Both the position numbers and the translations under genes were made by a program. Shown here piece after piece: positions 6,065 through 14,137 of a DNA stretch of 38,574 bases. Below the pieces are notes generated by a model. That model was not told the origin of the DNA. It was given only the letters and a program-made list of their open reading frames with translations, and ran no database searches. Source of the DNA: a virus; IMG/VR virus record IMGVR_UViG_3300009183_000023, positions 1 to 38,574 of that record; one strand, 5' to 3'. Every line of letters starts with the position of its first letter. Position 1 is the stretch's first letter.

Positions 6065-6316
6065 ATGAGCAAGTTAAACGCAACCTTAATCAATGATAAC
6101 ATTGATGGTTTATACACTATGGCCGAAATTAAGTACATCAATAAAGGTAGATGGCTAAGAATAGGTGAAGCAATAGAAGAATTTGTTGCAACTGGTAAAA
6201 GACGTGATTTACTCTACAAAATTTGTGAGAAACACAAAATTACTTACAGTTACTTCAAAATAGGTTACAATGAATATTGTGGACCATTAGACGAAAAATA
6301 TTACAATAATTTCTAA
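6065..6316 (+). CDS. Small hypothetical early protein
   Basis: An 83-residue basic/aromatic protein (KYINKGRWLRIGEAIEEFVATGKRRDLLYKICEKHKITYSYF). The helical middle followed by KHKITYSYFK is suggestive of a winged or helix-turn-helix DNA-binding fold, but there is no clear match. It sits directly before the recombinase genes in the same operon. Function unknown. Confidence 0.65.
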   Translation: MSKLNATLINDNIDGLYTMAEIKYINKGRWLRIGEAIEEFVATGKRRDLLYKICEKHKITYSYFKIGYNEYCGPLDEKYYNNF

Positions 6317-6322
6317 ATAAAA

Positions 6323-6928
6323 ATGAAAAAACCAATCCCAAAGATTGCTGACCTTGTTAGGTTGGCAGGAAACGTAGCCGAATCTTACGAAAAAGATTCA
6401 TTGAATGAATTACTTAATCAACCGCCACATGCATCATGGGTAAAATTACACCCAATGACTAAAGGAAGCTATTTACCAATAGATAAGGTTGAATTCTTGC
6501 TTACTTACATTTTCCAGAATTGGAGAGTTGAGGTATTACGCGAACAAATAATGTTTAATTCAATTACTGTTGCAATTAGACTACACGTACAAAATCCATT
6601 AACTAATGAATGGACCTTTCAAGATGGTGTTGGTGCCATGAACGTGCAAACAGATGCCGGTAAGAGCGCAGCAGATTTAGGAGCAATAAAAGCTTCAGCA
6701 GTTCAAATGGCATTACCTTCTGCAAAATCTTATGCAATAAAAGATGCTGCTGAACATTTTGGTGCAATTTTCGGACGTGACTTAAACAGAAAGGATATTA
6801 TCCAGTTCTCAGGAGCGCACACAAAGGAAGAAGTTGTGGAAGCAACAGAATCTTACACACCACAAATTACATTTATTGCAGAATCACCTGCACCTAAAAC
6901 AAATCAAGTTAACTTTTCAAATTTATAA
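6323..6928 (+). CDS. Rad52/Sak-like single-strand annealing protein (putative)
   Basis: A 201-residue protein. Residues about 38-150 have the layout of phage Rad52-type annealing proteins: SYLPIDKVEFLLTYIFQNWRVEV, a strand pair with IAIRLHV-like alternation, then GVGAMNVQTD...ADLGAIKASAVQMALPSAKSYAIKDAAEHFGAIFGRDLNRK. The helix 'SYAIKDAAEHFGAIFGRDL' resembles the conserved 'A...DA.K.....FG' region of the Rad52/Sak family. Two genes downstream is a RecE-like nuclease, the usual partner in phage recombination pairs, and an SSB-like gene follows. Role: annealing of complementary single strands during replication or recombination. Assigned from pattern and context only. Confidence 0.65.
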   Translation: MKKPIPKIADLVRLAGNVAESYEKDSLNELLNQPPHASWVKLHPMTKGSYLPIDKVEFLLTYIFQNWRVEVLREQIMFNSITVAIRLHVQNPLTNEWTFQDGVGAMNVQTDAGKSAADLGAIKASAVQMALPSAKSYAIKDAAEHFGAIFGRDLNRKDIIQFSGAHTKEEVVEATESYTPQITFIAESPAPKTNQVNFSNL

Positions 6929-6930
6929 TT

Positions 6931-8013
6931 ATGCAAACAATCGAAGGGCAAGCACTTGCCAAATTAGAAACCAAACCATCCACAGCACAAATTGAAGCGT
7001 GGGTAGAACTCGCAAGTAAAAAAAATGAAATAGCACAAGTTCTTACTAATGCAGAACTGGAGCTTCAACAGATATTGCTTAAATGCGATGTTAAAGACTA
7101 CAAAGCAATTGATGCAGCACTTGCAGAATACCGCAAAAAGCAAACGGAAATGGTTGAAAAACGTAAATCATTTACATCCATTATTGATGCTAATATTGTG
7201 CAGCCATTAATGGCATTTGAAAAACGTGTTGACACTAAAACAAATGCAAAATATGCAGAACTTGGGAATATTTCCTTAACACTTCGCCAAATTGCAGAAT
7301 TAGAAGCTCGCAAATTGCAAGAATTTCAAAATGAAGTTGGAAGATTCTTGGGACATTGCACAAATGAGTTTTTGAGAATTGAAACTAAATACATTTATGA
7401 TCTTAATGCAGAGGTTGATGCACAATATGCAAAATACTTAAATGCAGGTGTAAAGCAACCATTATTAGCTGAAGTAGAAGCATATTTAAGAGGTGTTAAA
7501 CTGGATGCAATCAAGAAGTTTGATTTTGTTTTACTATCAAAAGAAAAGATGCAAGAATTATTTGCAACAGTTCCGCAACCAAATTACAATCATATTTTGC
7601 AAAACAAAATTGATATGCTTGAACAGATTTTTATCAATTATTCATCTGATTTGGCAAATGTAGCAGCAACAATTGAACGTAGAGAATTAGATGCAAAAAT
7701 TGCTGCCAAAGAAGCGCAAGAAAAGCTTATTGCAGAATCTTCAATAAACAATCTAATTGCATCTGCAACAGTTGAACAGGTAGAAGTTCCTAAGATTAAA
7801 ACTGAATTGATTATTGAACCAATTAACTCTCCAGAGTGGGCTACATTAATTATGACACAATTTATTAGTAACTTACCAACCCTTTTTAAATTAGTAAGAG
7901 TAAAATCGTGGGAAAATCTATCCATTGGACAAATGGCTGCAGCAATTGCAAAGCATGCTACAGATACCGGAGAAACTTACAAAGGAATCATTTATAAGGA
8001 ATTGAAGAAATGA
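6931..8013 (+). CDS. Coiled-coil protein of the recombination operon
   Basis: A 360-residue, long helical charged protein. Residues about 15-150 look like extended coiled coil (KKNEIAQVLTNAELELQQILL, YRKKQTEMVEKRKSF), and a second helical stretch lies near 230-280 (IERRELDAKIAAKEAQEKL). The C-terminal about 60 residues are more globular. No catalytic motif. It starts 3 bases after the annealing-protein stop and overlaps the nuclease start by 4 bases (ATGA), so translation with both is coupled. A scaffold or accessory role in recombination is plausible but unproven. Confidence 0.7.
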   Translation: MQTIEGQALAKLETKPSTAQIEAWVELASKKNEIAQVLTNAELELQQILLKCDVKDYKAIDAALAEYRKKQTEMVEKRKSFTSIIDANIVQPLMAFEKRVDTKTNAKYAELGNISLTLRQIAELEARKLQEFQNEVGRFLGHCTNEFLRIETKYIYDLNAEVDAQYAKYLNAGVKQPLLAEVEAYLRGVKLDAIKKFDFVLLSKEKMQELFATVPQPNYNHILQNKIDMLEQIFINYSSDLANVAATIERRELDAKIAAKEAQEKLIAESSINNLIASATVEQVEVPKIKTELIIEPINSPEWATLIMTQFISNLPTLFKLVRVKSWENLSIGQMAAAIAKHATDTGETYKGIIYKELKK

Positions 8014-8594
8014 TTGTAAAAGATTTAAAATACTACTCCAATCTTGATTTTAATGAATACCTGCAGATTAGCGGGTATTCATTCTCAGGAATTAAAATGT
8101 TAGAATCTGGTAAACCAATTCTTACCTCTGAAGGAATGAAACTTGGTACCAGGGTACATAATTTTTTACTTGAACCTGACAAATATGATGGTGAAGATTA
8201 TTTTCTTGTATTTAAAATTGCTGCAGAACTTAGAAAGTGGATTAAGGATGCATTTCAATTTTTAGAACCTGAAGTAGCATTTACCGCAAGATTTGAATAC
8301 AACGGAATGTACCTGGATTACAAAGGTCGTGCTGATCTAATTTTTAAAGGCAAAATTATAATAGATCTAAAAGTTCTTGCCGGAAGAATAAAACCTGCAC
8401 TTGAAAGATTTGGTTATGACAAACAGTTAAGTGGTTATTCACTTGCAACCGGATGCAGCACAGCTTTAATTCTTGCCTATAACAAGACCATTGCACCTAA
8501 TAAAATTAATGAACAATACGTGGAACACTTTAATGTACCAATTTCACATGAATGGTGGAATTACATGATTGTAAAATACGGAAAACCAATTTAA
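8010..8594 (+). CDS. RecE-like PD-(D/E)XK exonuclease
   Basis: A 194-residue protein of the exodeoxyribonuclease VIII/PDDEXK type. Visible motifs: GTRVHNFLLEP with His50 (compare 'LGTAVHALILEPE' in RecE-like proteins), GRAD with Asp109, IIDLK with Asp119-x-Lys121, and DKQLSGY with Gln139 and Tyr142 (motif IV). It is expected to resect double-stranded DNA ends for the annealing protein encoded two genes upstream. It is shorter than E. coli RecE's nuclease domain but within the range of phage versions. The start overlaps the preceding gene. Confidence 0.85.
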   Translation: MIVKDLKYYSNLDFNEYLQISGYSFSGIKMLESGKPILTSEGMKLGTRVHNFLLEPDKYDGEDYFLVFKIAAELRKWIKDAFQFLEPEVAFTARFEYNGMYLDYKGRADLIFKGKIIIDLKVLAGRIKPALERFGYDKQLSGYSLATGCSTALILAYNKTIAPNKINEQYVEHFNVPISHEWWNYMIVKYGKPI

Positions 8595-8636
8595 AATTAA
8601 TCAAAACCGCACCCATCGGAATTGGGACCTAAAATT

Positions 8637-8945
8637 ATGGCACTATTCGCTAATGTATCAATTGACCTTACAAAGTTTAAGGAACTATTACAAGCTAATC
8701 CAAATCACAGCGCATTTACAAAACATGCTAATGGCAGAATGTATGTAAATATTACAATTTGGGAAAATGATGAAGTTGACAAATTTGGAAACAATGTTTC
8801 CTTACAAGTAAACTCAAAAAAAGAACAAAGAGATGCTGAAGGTAAGCATTATGTTGGAAATGGTAAGAAATCAGGGAGCGCACCTCAACAAGCTGCAGCA
8901 CCTGTACAAGTACCAGTTACAACTTCAACAGAACTTCCATTTTAA
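8637..8945 (+). CDS. SSB-like single-stranded DNA-binding protein
   Basis: A 102-residue protein from ATG 8637 (an upstream alternative start at 8622 adds only five residues). The N-terminal part is beta-rich (ANVSIDLTKFKELLQ...NGRMYVNITIWEND), as in small OB-fold proteins. Then comes a Gly/Ala/Gln/Pro-rich linker, and the protein ends TSTELPF, an SSB-type C-terminal tip (compare DDDIPF or DDLPF). The tip recruits replication and repair proteins. Context is ideal: between recombination nuclease and helicase. A terminator-like hairpin follows immediately. Confidence 0.75.
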   Translation: MALFANVSIDLTKFKELLQANPNHSAFTKHANGRMYVNITIWENDEVDKFGNNVSLQVNSKKEQRDAEGKHYVGNGKKSGSAPQQAAAPVQVPVTTSTELPF

Positions 8946-8954
8946 TTAAATCTT

Positions 8955-8984
8955 AGCCCCTGCAAATTGTGGGGGCTTTATTTT
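8955..8984 (+). terminator. Terminator or attenuator after the SSB gene
   Basis: AGCCCC (8955-8960) pairs with GGGGCT (8972-8977) around an 11-base loop, followed by TTTATTTT. It ends about 7 bases before the helicase ATG (8991), and I see no clear promoter between them. Partial termination would therefore reduce helicase and primase expression relative to SSB. Confidence 0.75.
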
Positions 8985-8990
8985 AAATTT

Positions 8991-10526
8991 ATGAAACCAT
9001 ATCAATACCAATCACAACTTATTAATGATGCTATACGTGCAACATTGAATTATGATACAATTTTAATTCAAGCAGCAACAGGAGCAGGTAAGACAGTAAT
9101 GTTTTCTTACATTGCACACAGATTTATATGCAAAAGCATACAAGATGTAATAATTTATGTAGATAGCGAAGATTTAGTTAAGCAAACACGCAAAACAATC
9201 TTTAATATTTTTGGAATTTCAGCACAACCAATTCTTGCAGGGATGCGGAAAGTTCCCAAATCAAGAATTTACATTGCAATGATTAATTCTGTTGGTAAGC
9301 GGATGCCTTCCAACATTGGACTTGGAATAGTAGATGAATGCCATATTGCAACATTGCATAAAGCTCATACATTTACCGAAAAAGTAAAAATTATTGGTTT
9401 TACCGCTACTCCTATAAGCGCAAACAAAAAGTTACCATTAAAAGACATATACCAAACCATCTGCACAGGTCCACAAATCAATGAGCTGATAAAAGATGGT
9501 AAACTTTGTCAAAATATTACACTTGCACCAAAAGATGTTGTGGATAGAAATGAATTGGCAGTTAAAGGGGATGATTTTGATGTTACAAAAATGGGAACCG
9601 AATTCTCCAAGGCCAAACACGTAAAAAATACATTAAAGTATTACGAAAAGTTAATCAAAGGTAAAAAAACACTTATTTTTAATTGCAACGTGGCCCATTC
9701 AATTGAGGTCTGCAAGCATTTTATTGCTGCAGGTTACAATTGTAAACATGTGGATGCAGAAAATGTTACCAAGACAGAATATGACCAGGTACTATTGTGG
9801 TTAAATAATACTCCAGATGCAATTCTTTGCAGCGTAGGTAAAATGACAAAGGGATTTGATGAACCAACAGTTGAAGCAATTATTGTTAATCGTTCAATAA
9901 TGAGTTTATCCCTTTGGTTGCAAATTACAGGTCGTGGTGGCCGTATTTCTCCAAATAAAGATATATTCTATATTCTTGACATGGGAGGTAATGCAGCAAT
10001 TCTTGGTGACTGGTCAGATGACAGAGATTGGAAAGATATTTTCTACAATCCACCAAGTACAAGAAAGAATGCAGGTGTTGCACCTTGTAAATCTTGTCCT
10101 CAATGTGATGCAATATTAGCTGCACAAGCAAGAAAATGTAAATGGTGTGAATTTGTGTTTCCGGTAAAGTTAGAAGCTCAAGAAACGGAAATCTCAGAAG
10201 AATACAAAGTCATGACAAAAGGAATTGACATAGATAAGTTCATTACACGTGCAGAAAAATTAGGACACAAACCATTTGCATCATTTTATAAAATTGGGGA
10301 ACGTATTTTTAAAAATGCACCTAATGCACAACGCGAAATTTTAATCAAAACATTTGAGAATGAAGCAAAAAAATGGTGTGAGGCAAAGTCAATAAAATTT
10401 AATTCATTTCACAAAAAACTAATCATTGAATTTATTGAGCAAGAAATATGTAAATTGCCTTCCCCAATTTCCAATACAATCCAACCACTTAAACCAATCA
10501 CTAATCTATTTCCATCATGGCTATAA
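8991..10526 (+). CDS. Superfamily 2 DEAD/DEAH-box helicase
   Basis: A 511-residue protein starting at ATG 8991. Motifs: QxxQ-type start (YQYQSQL), Walker A AATGAGKT (28-35), DECH box (115-118), motif III GFTATP (136-141), TKGFDEP (motif V) and QITGRGGR (motif VI). Residues about 366-386 carry CKSCPQC...CKWC, a zinc ribbon common after phage SF2 helicase cores. ATP-driven unwinding or remodelling of DNA in replication or recombination is expected. It overlaps the primase gene by 10 bases. Confidence 0.9.
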   Translation: MKPYQYQSQLINDAIRATLNYDTILIQAATGAGKTVMFSYIAHRFICKSIQDVIIYVDSEDLVKQTRKTIFNIFGISAQPILAGMRKVPKSRIYIAMINSVGKRMPSNIGLGIVDECHIATLHKAHTFTEKVKIIGFTATPISANKKLPLKDIYQTICTGPQINELIKDGKLCQNITLAPKDVVDRNELAVKGDDFDVTKMGTEFSKAKHVKNTLKYYEKLIKGKKTLIFNCNVAHSIEVCKHFIAAGYNCKHVDAENVTKTEYDQVLLWLNNTPDAILCSVGKMTKGFDEPTVEAIIVNRSIMSLSLWLQITGRGGRISPNKDIFYILDMGGNAAILGDWSDDRDWKDIFYNPPSTRKNAGVAPCKSCPQCDAILAAQARKCKWCEFVFPVKLEAQETEISEEYKVMTKGIDIDKFITRAEKLGHKPFASFYKIGERIFKNAPNAQREILIKTFENEAKKWCEAKSIKFNSFHKKLIIEFIEQEICKLPSPISNTIQPLKPITNLFPSWL

Positions 10527-12700
10527 ATATATCAATATACAAAAATGCAAATGATACAAAATCTAATGATACAATTGCACTTGACCTATTTCTTGAAGGA
10601 ATAAAAAATGGTAAATGGCAAGATATTGTATTACCTATTAGGGCAATTCAAGACAAAGCTTTGCGCAATGAAAAAAAGAAATCAGCACCAACAGTTACTA
10701 TTGCAGGATTATTTTCAGAACGCAAAGATGATAAACTTGTAAAGCATTCAGGATTTATTGCAATTGATGTTGATGAAGTCGAAAATATAAATTCTGTTAA
10801 AGCTTTATTAAGGACAGACAAATACGTTTACTCCACTTTTGTTTCTATTTCTGGTCGTGGGCTATGTTTGCTTTTTAAGATAAAAGGAACTAAGCATAGG
10901 GAATCATTTGCAGGTATTTCTGAATATTTGTTTAATGAATATAACATTATTGTTGATCCAACATCTGTAAATATTAGCCGGTTACGATTTATAAGTTATG
11001 ATCCAGATTTGCACATAAATCAATTTGCAGAACTTTTTGATAAGTATCCTGAAAAGAAAGCACCACGTAAAATTGATAATGTTGTTTTTTTAGATCAAGA
11101 TTTTAAATCAATATTGAATCAAATAACATCAAATCGTATTAACCTTTGCGAAAATTACCATGAGTGGTTAAGAATAGGTTTTGCAATTTGTCATCAATTT
11201 AATGAATCTGGAAGGGAATATTTTCATTTAGTAAGTCAATATTCCACCAAATATGATGGTAATAAATGCGACAAACAATACGATTCAATGCTAAAGGCAA
11301 GTGGTTCTAATCAAGTTCGCATAAATACATTTTACTACTATTGCAAACAAGCAGGAATTGAAATCCATTCTCCATCTTCCAAGAAGATAATTCAAGCTGC
11401 AAAGCAAGGTAAATCTGCAGGCCTTACACCTCAAACAATTGCAAATAATTTAAAGAAATTTGAAGATATTACAGTAGCACCTGAAGCAATTGAAAAGATA
11501 AGCTCCAGTTCAATACAGGCATCCGACCAATTGGATATTGTTTCCCAAATTGAATTGTTTATACGTTCTAACTATGACCTTAAAAAAAATATCATTACTC
11601 AGCTGATTGAAAATGATTCCCATCCACAGGAAGAAGAAGAAATTAATTCAATGTACATTGCAATTTTAAAAGTAATTCCAAAGGCACAGTTTAGCATATT
11701 TGACAAATTAATTCACAGCGATTTTGTACCTGCATTCAATCCATTGTTAGACTTTATTGCATCCAACACTAATTACATATCTATTGGACATATTAAGGAC
11801 CTTGCAAATACAATTCACACAATTGATTCTAATTACGCTGAATTCTTTCTTACAAAATGGTTGGTGGCAATGATTGCATCTATACATGGTCATCATTCAC
11901 CACTTATGCTTATCCTTCAGGGAAATCAAAATAGTGGTAAAACACAATTTCTTAGGCGCATTCTTCCAAGTGAGTTACACAAATATGTTGGTGAAGTTTC
12001 ACCTGGTATGAAGGATGTGGATTTCTATTTGCTAATGACACAAATGCTTTTAATAATTGATGATGAATGTGGAGGCAAATCAAAAAAAGATGAGCAGCAT
12101 CAAAAGTCAACATCTTCAAAACAATTCTTTAACATTCGCAAACCTTATGGACGTGGTAACGTAACTCTACAACGTCTTGCAATGCTTTGTGGCACCACCA
12201 ACCTTGAAGAAATATTAAACGACATTACCGGTAACAGAAGAAATATTGTAATTGATTTCCAAGGATATGATTTTGAAGCTTACAACTTAATTGATAAGAC
12301 TGCATTATTTATGGAAGCTTACAACCTTTACAAATCAGGTTATAATTACGAGCTTACAAAAGAAGATATTATTTACCTCAACAAATACGATTTTAAATAC
12401 ACTTCTCCAACATCTGCAAATGAGCTTATTCAGAAGTATTTTAAGCCCACAACAAAAGAAAAAGGTACTCCACTTACCGCAACAGATATTCTTGTTTATA
12501 TAGAAGCGGAAACAAGGCAAAAATTTACTGCAATCAATATTGGACGTGAATTAAAAGCACTTGGATTTATTCAAGAAAGATTAGGTGACCAAGCAAAAAG
12601 AGTTTACTATTGCGTTCCACTTTCTCAAAATGCTGCACAAATGTTAGCCGGAATTGAACCTGCATTTTTTCCAAATGTTTCTGATGAATTGCCTTTTTAA
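10517..12700 (+). CDS. VirE-N/VapE-type primase-helicase
   Basis: A 727-residue multidomain replication protein. Residues about 50-190 fit the BT4734/VirE N-terminal primase-like domain (SGFIAIDVDEVENI, YVYSTFVSISGRGLCLLFKI). About 200-290 fit a PriCT-2 domain (HEWLRIGFAICHQF...INTFYYYCKQAGI). The C-terminal half is a VapE-type AAA+ helicase with Walker A QGNQNSGKTQFL (about 468-478) and Walker B LLIIDDECGG (about 511-520). It should unwind and prime at the origin; the dyad-rich AT stretch lies directly downstream. The last residues SDELPF resemble an SSB tip. A strong terminator follows. Confidence 0.88.
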   Translation: MAINISIYKNANDTKSNDTIALDLFLEGIKNGKWQDIVLPIRAIQDKALRNEKKKSAPTVTIAGLFSERKDDKLVKHSGFIAIDVDEVENINSVKALLRTDKYVYSTFVSISGRGLCLLFKIKGTKHRESFAGISEYLFNEYNIIVDPTSVNISRLRFISYDPDLHINQFAELFDKYPEKKAPRKIDNVVFLDQDFKSILNQITSNRINLCENYHEWLRIGFAICHQFNESGREYFHLVSQYSTKYDGNKCDKQYDSMLKASGSNQVRINTFYYYCKQAGIEIHSPSSKKIIQAAKQGKSAGLTPQTIANNLKKFEDITVAPEAIEKISSSSIQASDQLDIVSQIELFIRSNYDLKKNIITQLIENDSHPQEEEEINSMYIAILKVIPKAQFSIFDKLIHSDFVPAFNPLLDFIASNTNYISIGHIKDLANTIHTIDSNYAEFFLTKWLVAMIASIHGHHSPLMLILQGNQNSGKTQFLRRILPSELHKYVGEVSPGMKDVDFYLLMTQMLLIIDDECGGKSKKDEQHQKSTSSKQFFNIRKPYGRGNVTLQRLAMLCGTTNLEEILNDITGNRRNIVIDFQGYDFEAYNLIDKTALFMEAYNLYKSGYNYELTKEDIIYLNKYDFKYTSPTSANELIQKYFKPTTKEKGTPLTATDILVYIEAETRQKFTAINIGRELKALGFIQERLGDQAKRVYYCVPLSQNAAQMLAGIEPAFFPNVSDELPF

Positions 12701-12724
12701 TAGTTCAATCCTTACTCACACAAG

Positions 12725-12755
12725 CCTTTCAATTGATTTTGAGAGGTTTTTTTTT
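12725..12755 (+). terminator. Rho-independent terminator of the replication operon
   Basis: CCTTTCAA (12725-12732) pairs with TTGAGAGG (12739-12746), eight pairs including one G-U, around TTGATT, followed by nine T residues (12747-12755). It lies 25 bases after the primase-helicase stop and isolates the origin-like stretch from upstream transcription. Confidence 0.9.
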
Positions 12756-13034
12756 ACTGTCACTACTGACACTTTAAAAACATCTGTCAGTACATCTGTC
12801 AGTGCATAAAACCTTACTCTACCAACACTTCTATTACTTTTACTGACAGATGTCAGATAAATTGATAAAAAACTTTAATAGAAAATAAATATTATTTACA
12901 CAGAATTATTATTATTATTATTTATATAAATGTAAAAACCACTAAAAAAAGTGACATCTGTCAGTAAAAGTTCTAAATACCTACTCTAACAAGCATTTCC
13001 TTACTGACAGATTAAAATAGCATCTGTCAGTATA
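12756..13034. other. Candidate replication origin with TGTCA/TGACA dyads
   Basis: A non-coding stretch. The 12-mer CATCTGTCAGTA occurs at 12781-12792, 12793-12804 (last base G), 12955-12966 and 13021-13032, and inverted at 12841-12852 and 13002-13013 (one mismatch). The core half-site TGTCA or TGACA occurs ten times in about 270 bp. Two similar modules (plus copy, CTTACTCTACCAA or CCTACTCTAACAA, then minus copy about 48 bases on) flank about 100 bases of almost pure A/T (12857-12950, with ATT repeats). Iterons flanking an unwinding element next to the primase-helicase gene suggest the phage origin. A regulator's operator array is the alternative. Confidence 0.65.
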
Positions 13035-13062
13035 TGACTGTAACTAATTTGAACTATATTTG
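13033..13062 (+). promoter_or_regulatory. Leaderless promoter for the VRR-NUC gene
   Basis: TATATTTG (13055-13062) fits the -7 consensus; TATG (13033-13036) stands 18 bases upstream as a weak -33 element, directly abutting the last origin dyad. The ATG at 13067 is 4 bases beyond the -7 box, so the mRNA should be leaderless. The neighbouring dyads suggest the origin-binding factor could also control this promoter. Confidence 0.6.
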
Positions 13063-13066
13063 TAAT

Positions 13067-13417
13067 ATGATTTCTGAAGAAAAACTTCAATCAGTTTGTT
13101 TCCAATGGTTCCATAATACTTATCCTTCTCTTAGAGGGCTATTGTGGCATGTTCCAAATGGTGGGAAGCGGTCCTTAAATGAAGCAAACAAGTTCAAAGC
13201 AATTGGAGTTGTATCTGGTGTGGCTGATCTTCATTTCTTTTACAACGGAAAGATTTACTTCTTGGAACTAAAAGTTGAAGGAGGTAAGCAATCCGTAAAT
13301 CAAAAAGCTTGGGAAGATGCAATTGTTGCACAACAAGGTTACTATGTTATAATAAAATCATTTGAACAATTTAAACACTTTATAAATGCAATCTACATCT
13401 TACATCAAGCCATTTAA
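13067..13417 (+). CDS. VRR-NUC domain nuclease
   Basis: A 116-residue protein. The start at 13067 is chosen because the -7 box ends at 13062; an in-frame ATG at 13034 lies upstream of the promoter. It is a compact PD-(D/E)XK fold of the VRR-NUC group: HVPNGGKRS (28-35), GVVSGVADLHFF with Asp54, YFLELKVEGGKQS with Glu67-x-Lys69, then NQKAWEDA with the usual Gln. VRR-NUC proteins in phages are thought to resolve branched DNA such as Holliday junctions, useful before packaging. It overlaps the next gene by 32 bases. Confidence 0.87.
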   Translation: MISEEKLQSVCFQWFHNTYPSLRGLLWHVPNGGKRSLNEANKFKAIGVVSGVADLHFFYNGKIYFLELKVEGGKQSVNQKAWEDAIVAQQGYYVIIKSFEQFKHFINAIYILHQAI

Positions 13418-13598
13418 ACCACTCAAAGATCAAATTGGATTAATAACTATTGATTCATGCTTTTTCTCTCATGGTGGCAAGAATTTTGAAATTGTAGCAA
13501 CAAATGTAAAACCACACATTCATACCATCAAAAATATAGAAACAGGAGAAACAGTTGAAATGTTACACACAAGATTACTTGCATTATCAGAAACTTAA
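13386..13598 (+). CDS. Small hypothetical protein
   Basis: A 70-residue protein starting inside the end of the VRR-NUC gene. It is beta-rich: IDSCFFSHGGKNFEIVATNVKPHIHTIKNIETGETVEM, a pattern (S-F-x-H-G...HxHxI-x-N-x-x-T-G) I have seen in small phage hypotheticals. The His cluster (KPHIHTI) could bind metal. The 32-base overlap suggests coupled translation with the nuclease. Function unknown. Confidence 0.65.
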   Translation: MQSTSYIKPFKPLKDQIGLITIDSCFFSHGGKNFEIVATNVKPHIHTIKNIETGETVEMLHTRLLALSET

Positions 13599-13608
13599 TT
13601 TATCTTTG
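13578..13608 (+). promoter_or_regulatory. Promoter upstream of the terminase operon
   Basis: CTTG (13578-13581), 19 bases, then TATCTTTG (13601-13608), a good TTG-N19-TAnnTTTG match. It overlaps the end of the 70-residue gene. Transcription would begin near 13612, and a terminator-like hairpin follows within about 35 bases, so the product may be a short RNA or an attenuated terminase transcript. Confidence 0.65.
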
Positions 13609-13640
13609 CACTTGCATAATTGTGGTTTCGATTAGTTTAG

Positions 13641-13678
13641 TGCGCGGTTTCGTGATTGGTTCCGCGCATTTATTTTTT
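13641..13678 (+). terminator. GC-rich hairpin with T-tract before the terminase gene
   Basis: TGCGCGG (13641-13647) pairs with CCGCGCA (13662-13668) around a 14-base loop, followed by TTTATTTTTT. The very GC-rich stem stands out in this AT-rich genome. It looks like a rho-independent terminator but lies between a promoter (13578-13608) and the terminase start (13697), so it may attenuate or define a small RNA. Confidence 0.65.
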
Positions 13679-13681
13679 ACT

Positions 13682-13689
13682 TAAATTTG
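13682..13689 (+). promoter_or_regulatory. -7 box before terminase small subunit
   Basis: TAAATTTG fits TAnnTTTG and lies 7 bases before the ATG at 13697, immediately after the hairpin T-tract. The -33 element is weak (ATTG at 13655-13658, 23 bases upstream). If used, the terminase mRNA would be near-leaderless and independent of the upstream hairpin. Confidence 0.5.
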
Positions 13690-13696
13690 CAACATT

Positions 13697-14137
13697 ATGG
13701 CAGCACCAGTTGGAAGGCCCAAAAAATTAACACCAGAATCACTTTGGACATATTTTGTCCAATATCAAAAGTACGCGAAAGAAAATCCAAAGTTAAGACA
13801 TGACTTTGTTGGGAAGGATGCCAAGGAAGTTTATCGTGAATTAGAAATTCCTTTGACAATGGATGGTTTTGAAATATTCATGTGGAATCAAGGAATAAAT
13901 GGTGATATAAGTGATTATTTGATAAATAAAAACGCTGCGTACGGAGAATTCTCCACTATCTTAGCGCGTATAAGGAAAATAATTTACGATGATAAGTTGA
14001 TTGGAGCTGCAGCAGGCATCTTTAATCAAAGCATTATTGCACGTGATTTAGGATTGAAAGAGCAAACGGATTTAACTTCTGGAGGCGAAAAGATAAACCA
14101 AGTATTTAAGTGGGGCGACAAGGAACTACCAATATAA
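13697..14137 (+). CDS. Terminase small subunit
   Basis: A 146-residue DNA-packaging protein of the gp3-like type. It has an N-terminal GRPKKLTPESLWTYFVQYQKY, then PLTMDGFEIFMWNQGIN (a helix-turn-helix region), ILARIRKIIYDDKLIGAAAGIFNQSIIARDLGLKEQTD (the oligomerisation helices; the 'GA...N..IIAR.LGL....' signature is typical of this family in Bacteroidota phages). It recognises phage DNA and recruits the large subunit. The large-subunit gene overlaps its 3' end by 28 bases. Confidence 0.88.
   Translation: MAAPVGRPKKLTPESLWTYFVQYQKYAKENPKLRHDFVGKDAKEVYRELEIPLTMDGFEIFMWNQGINGDISDYLINKNAAYGEFSTILARIRKIIYDDKLIGAAAGIFNQSIIARDLGLKEQTDLTSGGEKINQVFKWGDKELPI

Noticed and set aside
9925-10131. Opposite-strand and alternative-frame short ORFs within the helicase gene
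   Set aside because: They lack start contexts and motifs and are shadows of the SF2 helicase coding frame.
12901-12935. ATT-repeat as a CRISPR or attachment site
   Set aside because: The run is a simple AT repeat within the origin-like stretch; there are no spacers of even length and no integrase gene in the genome.
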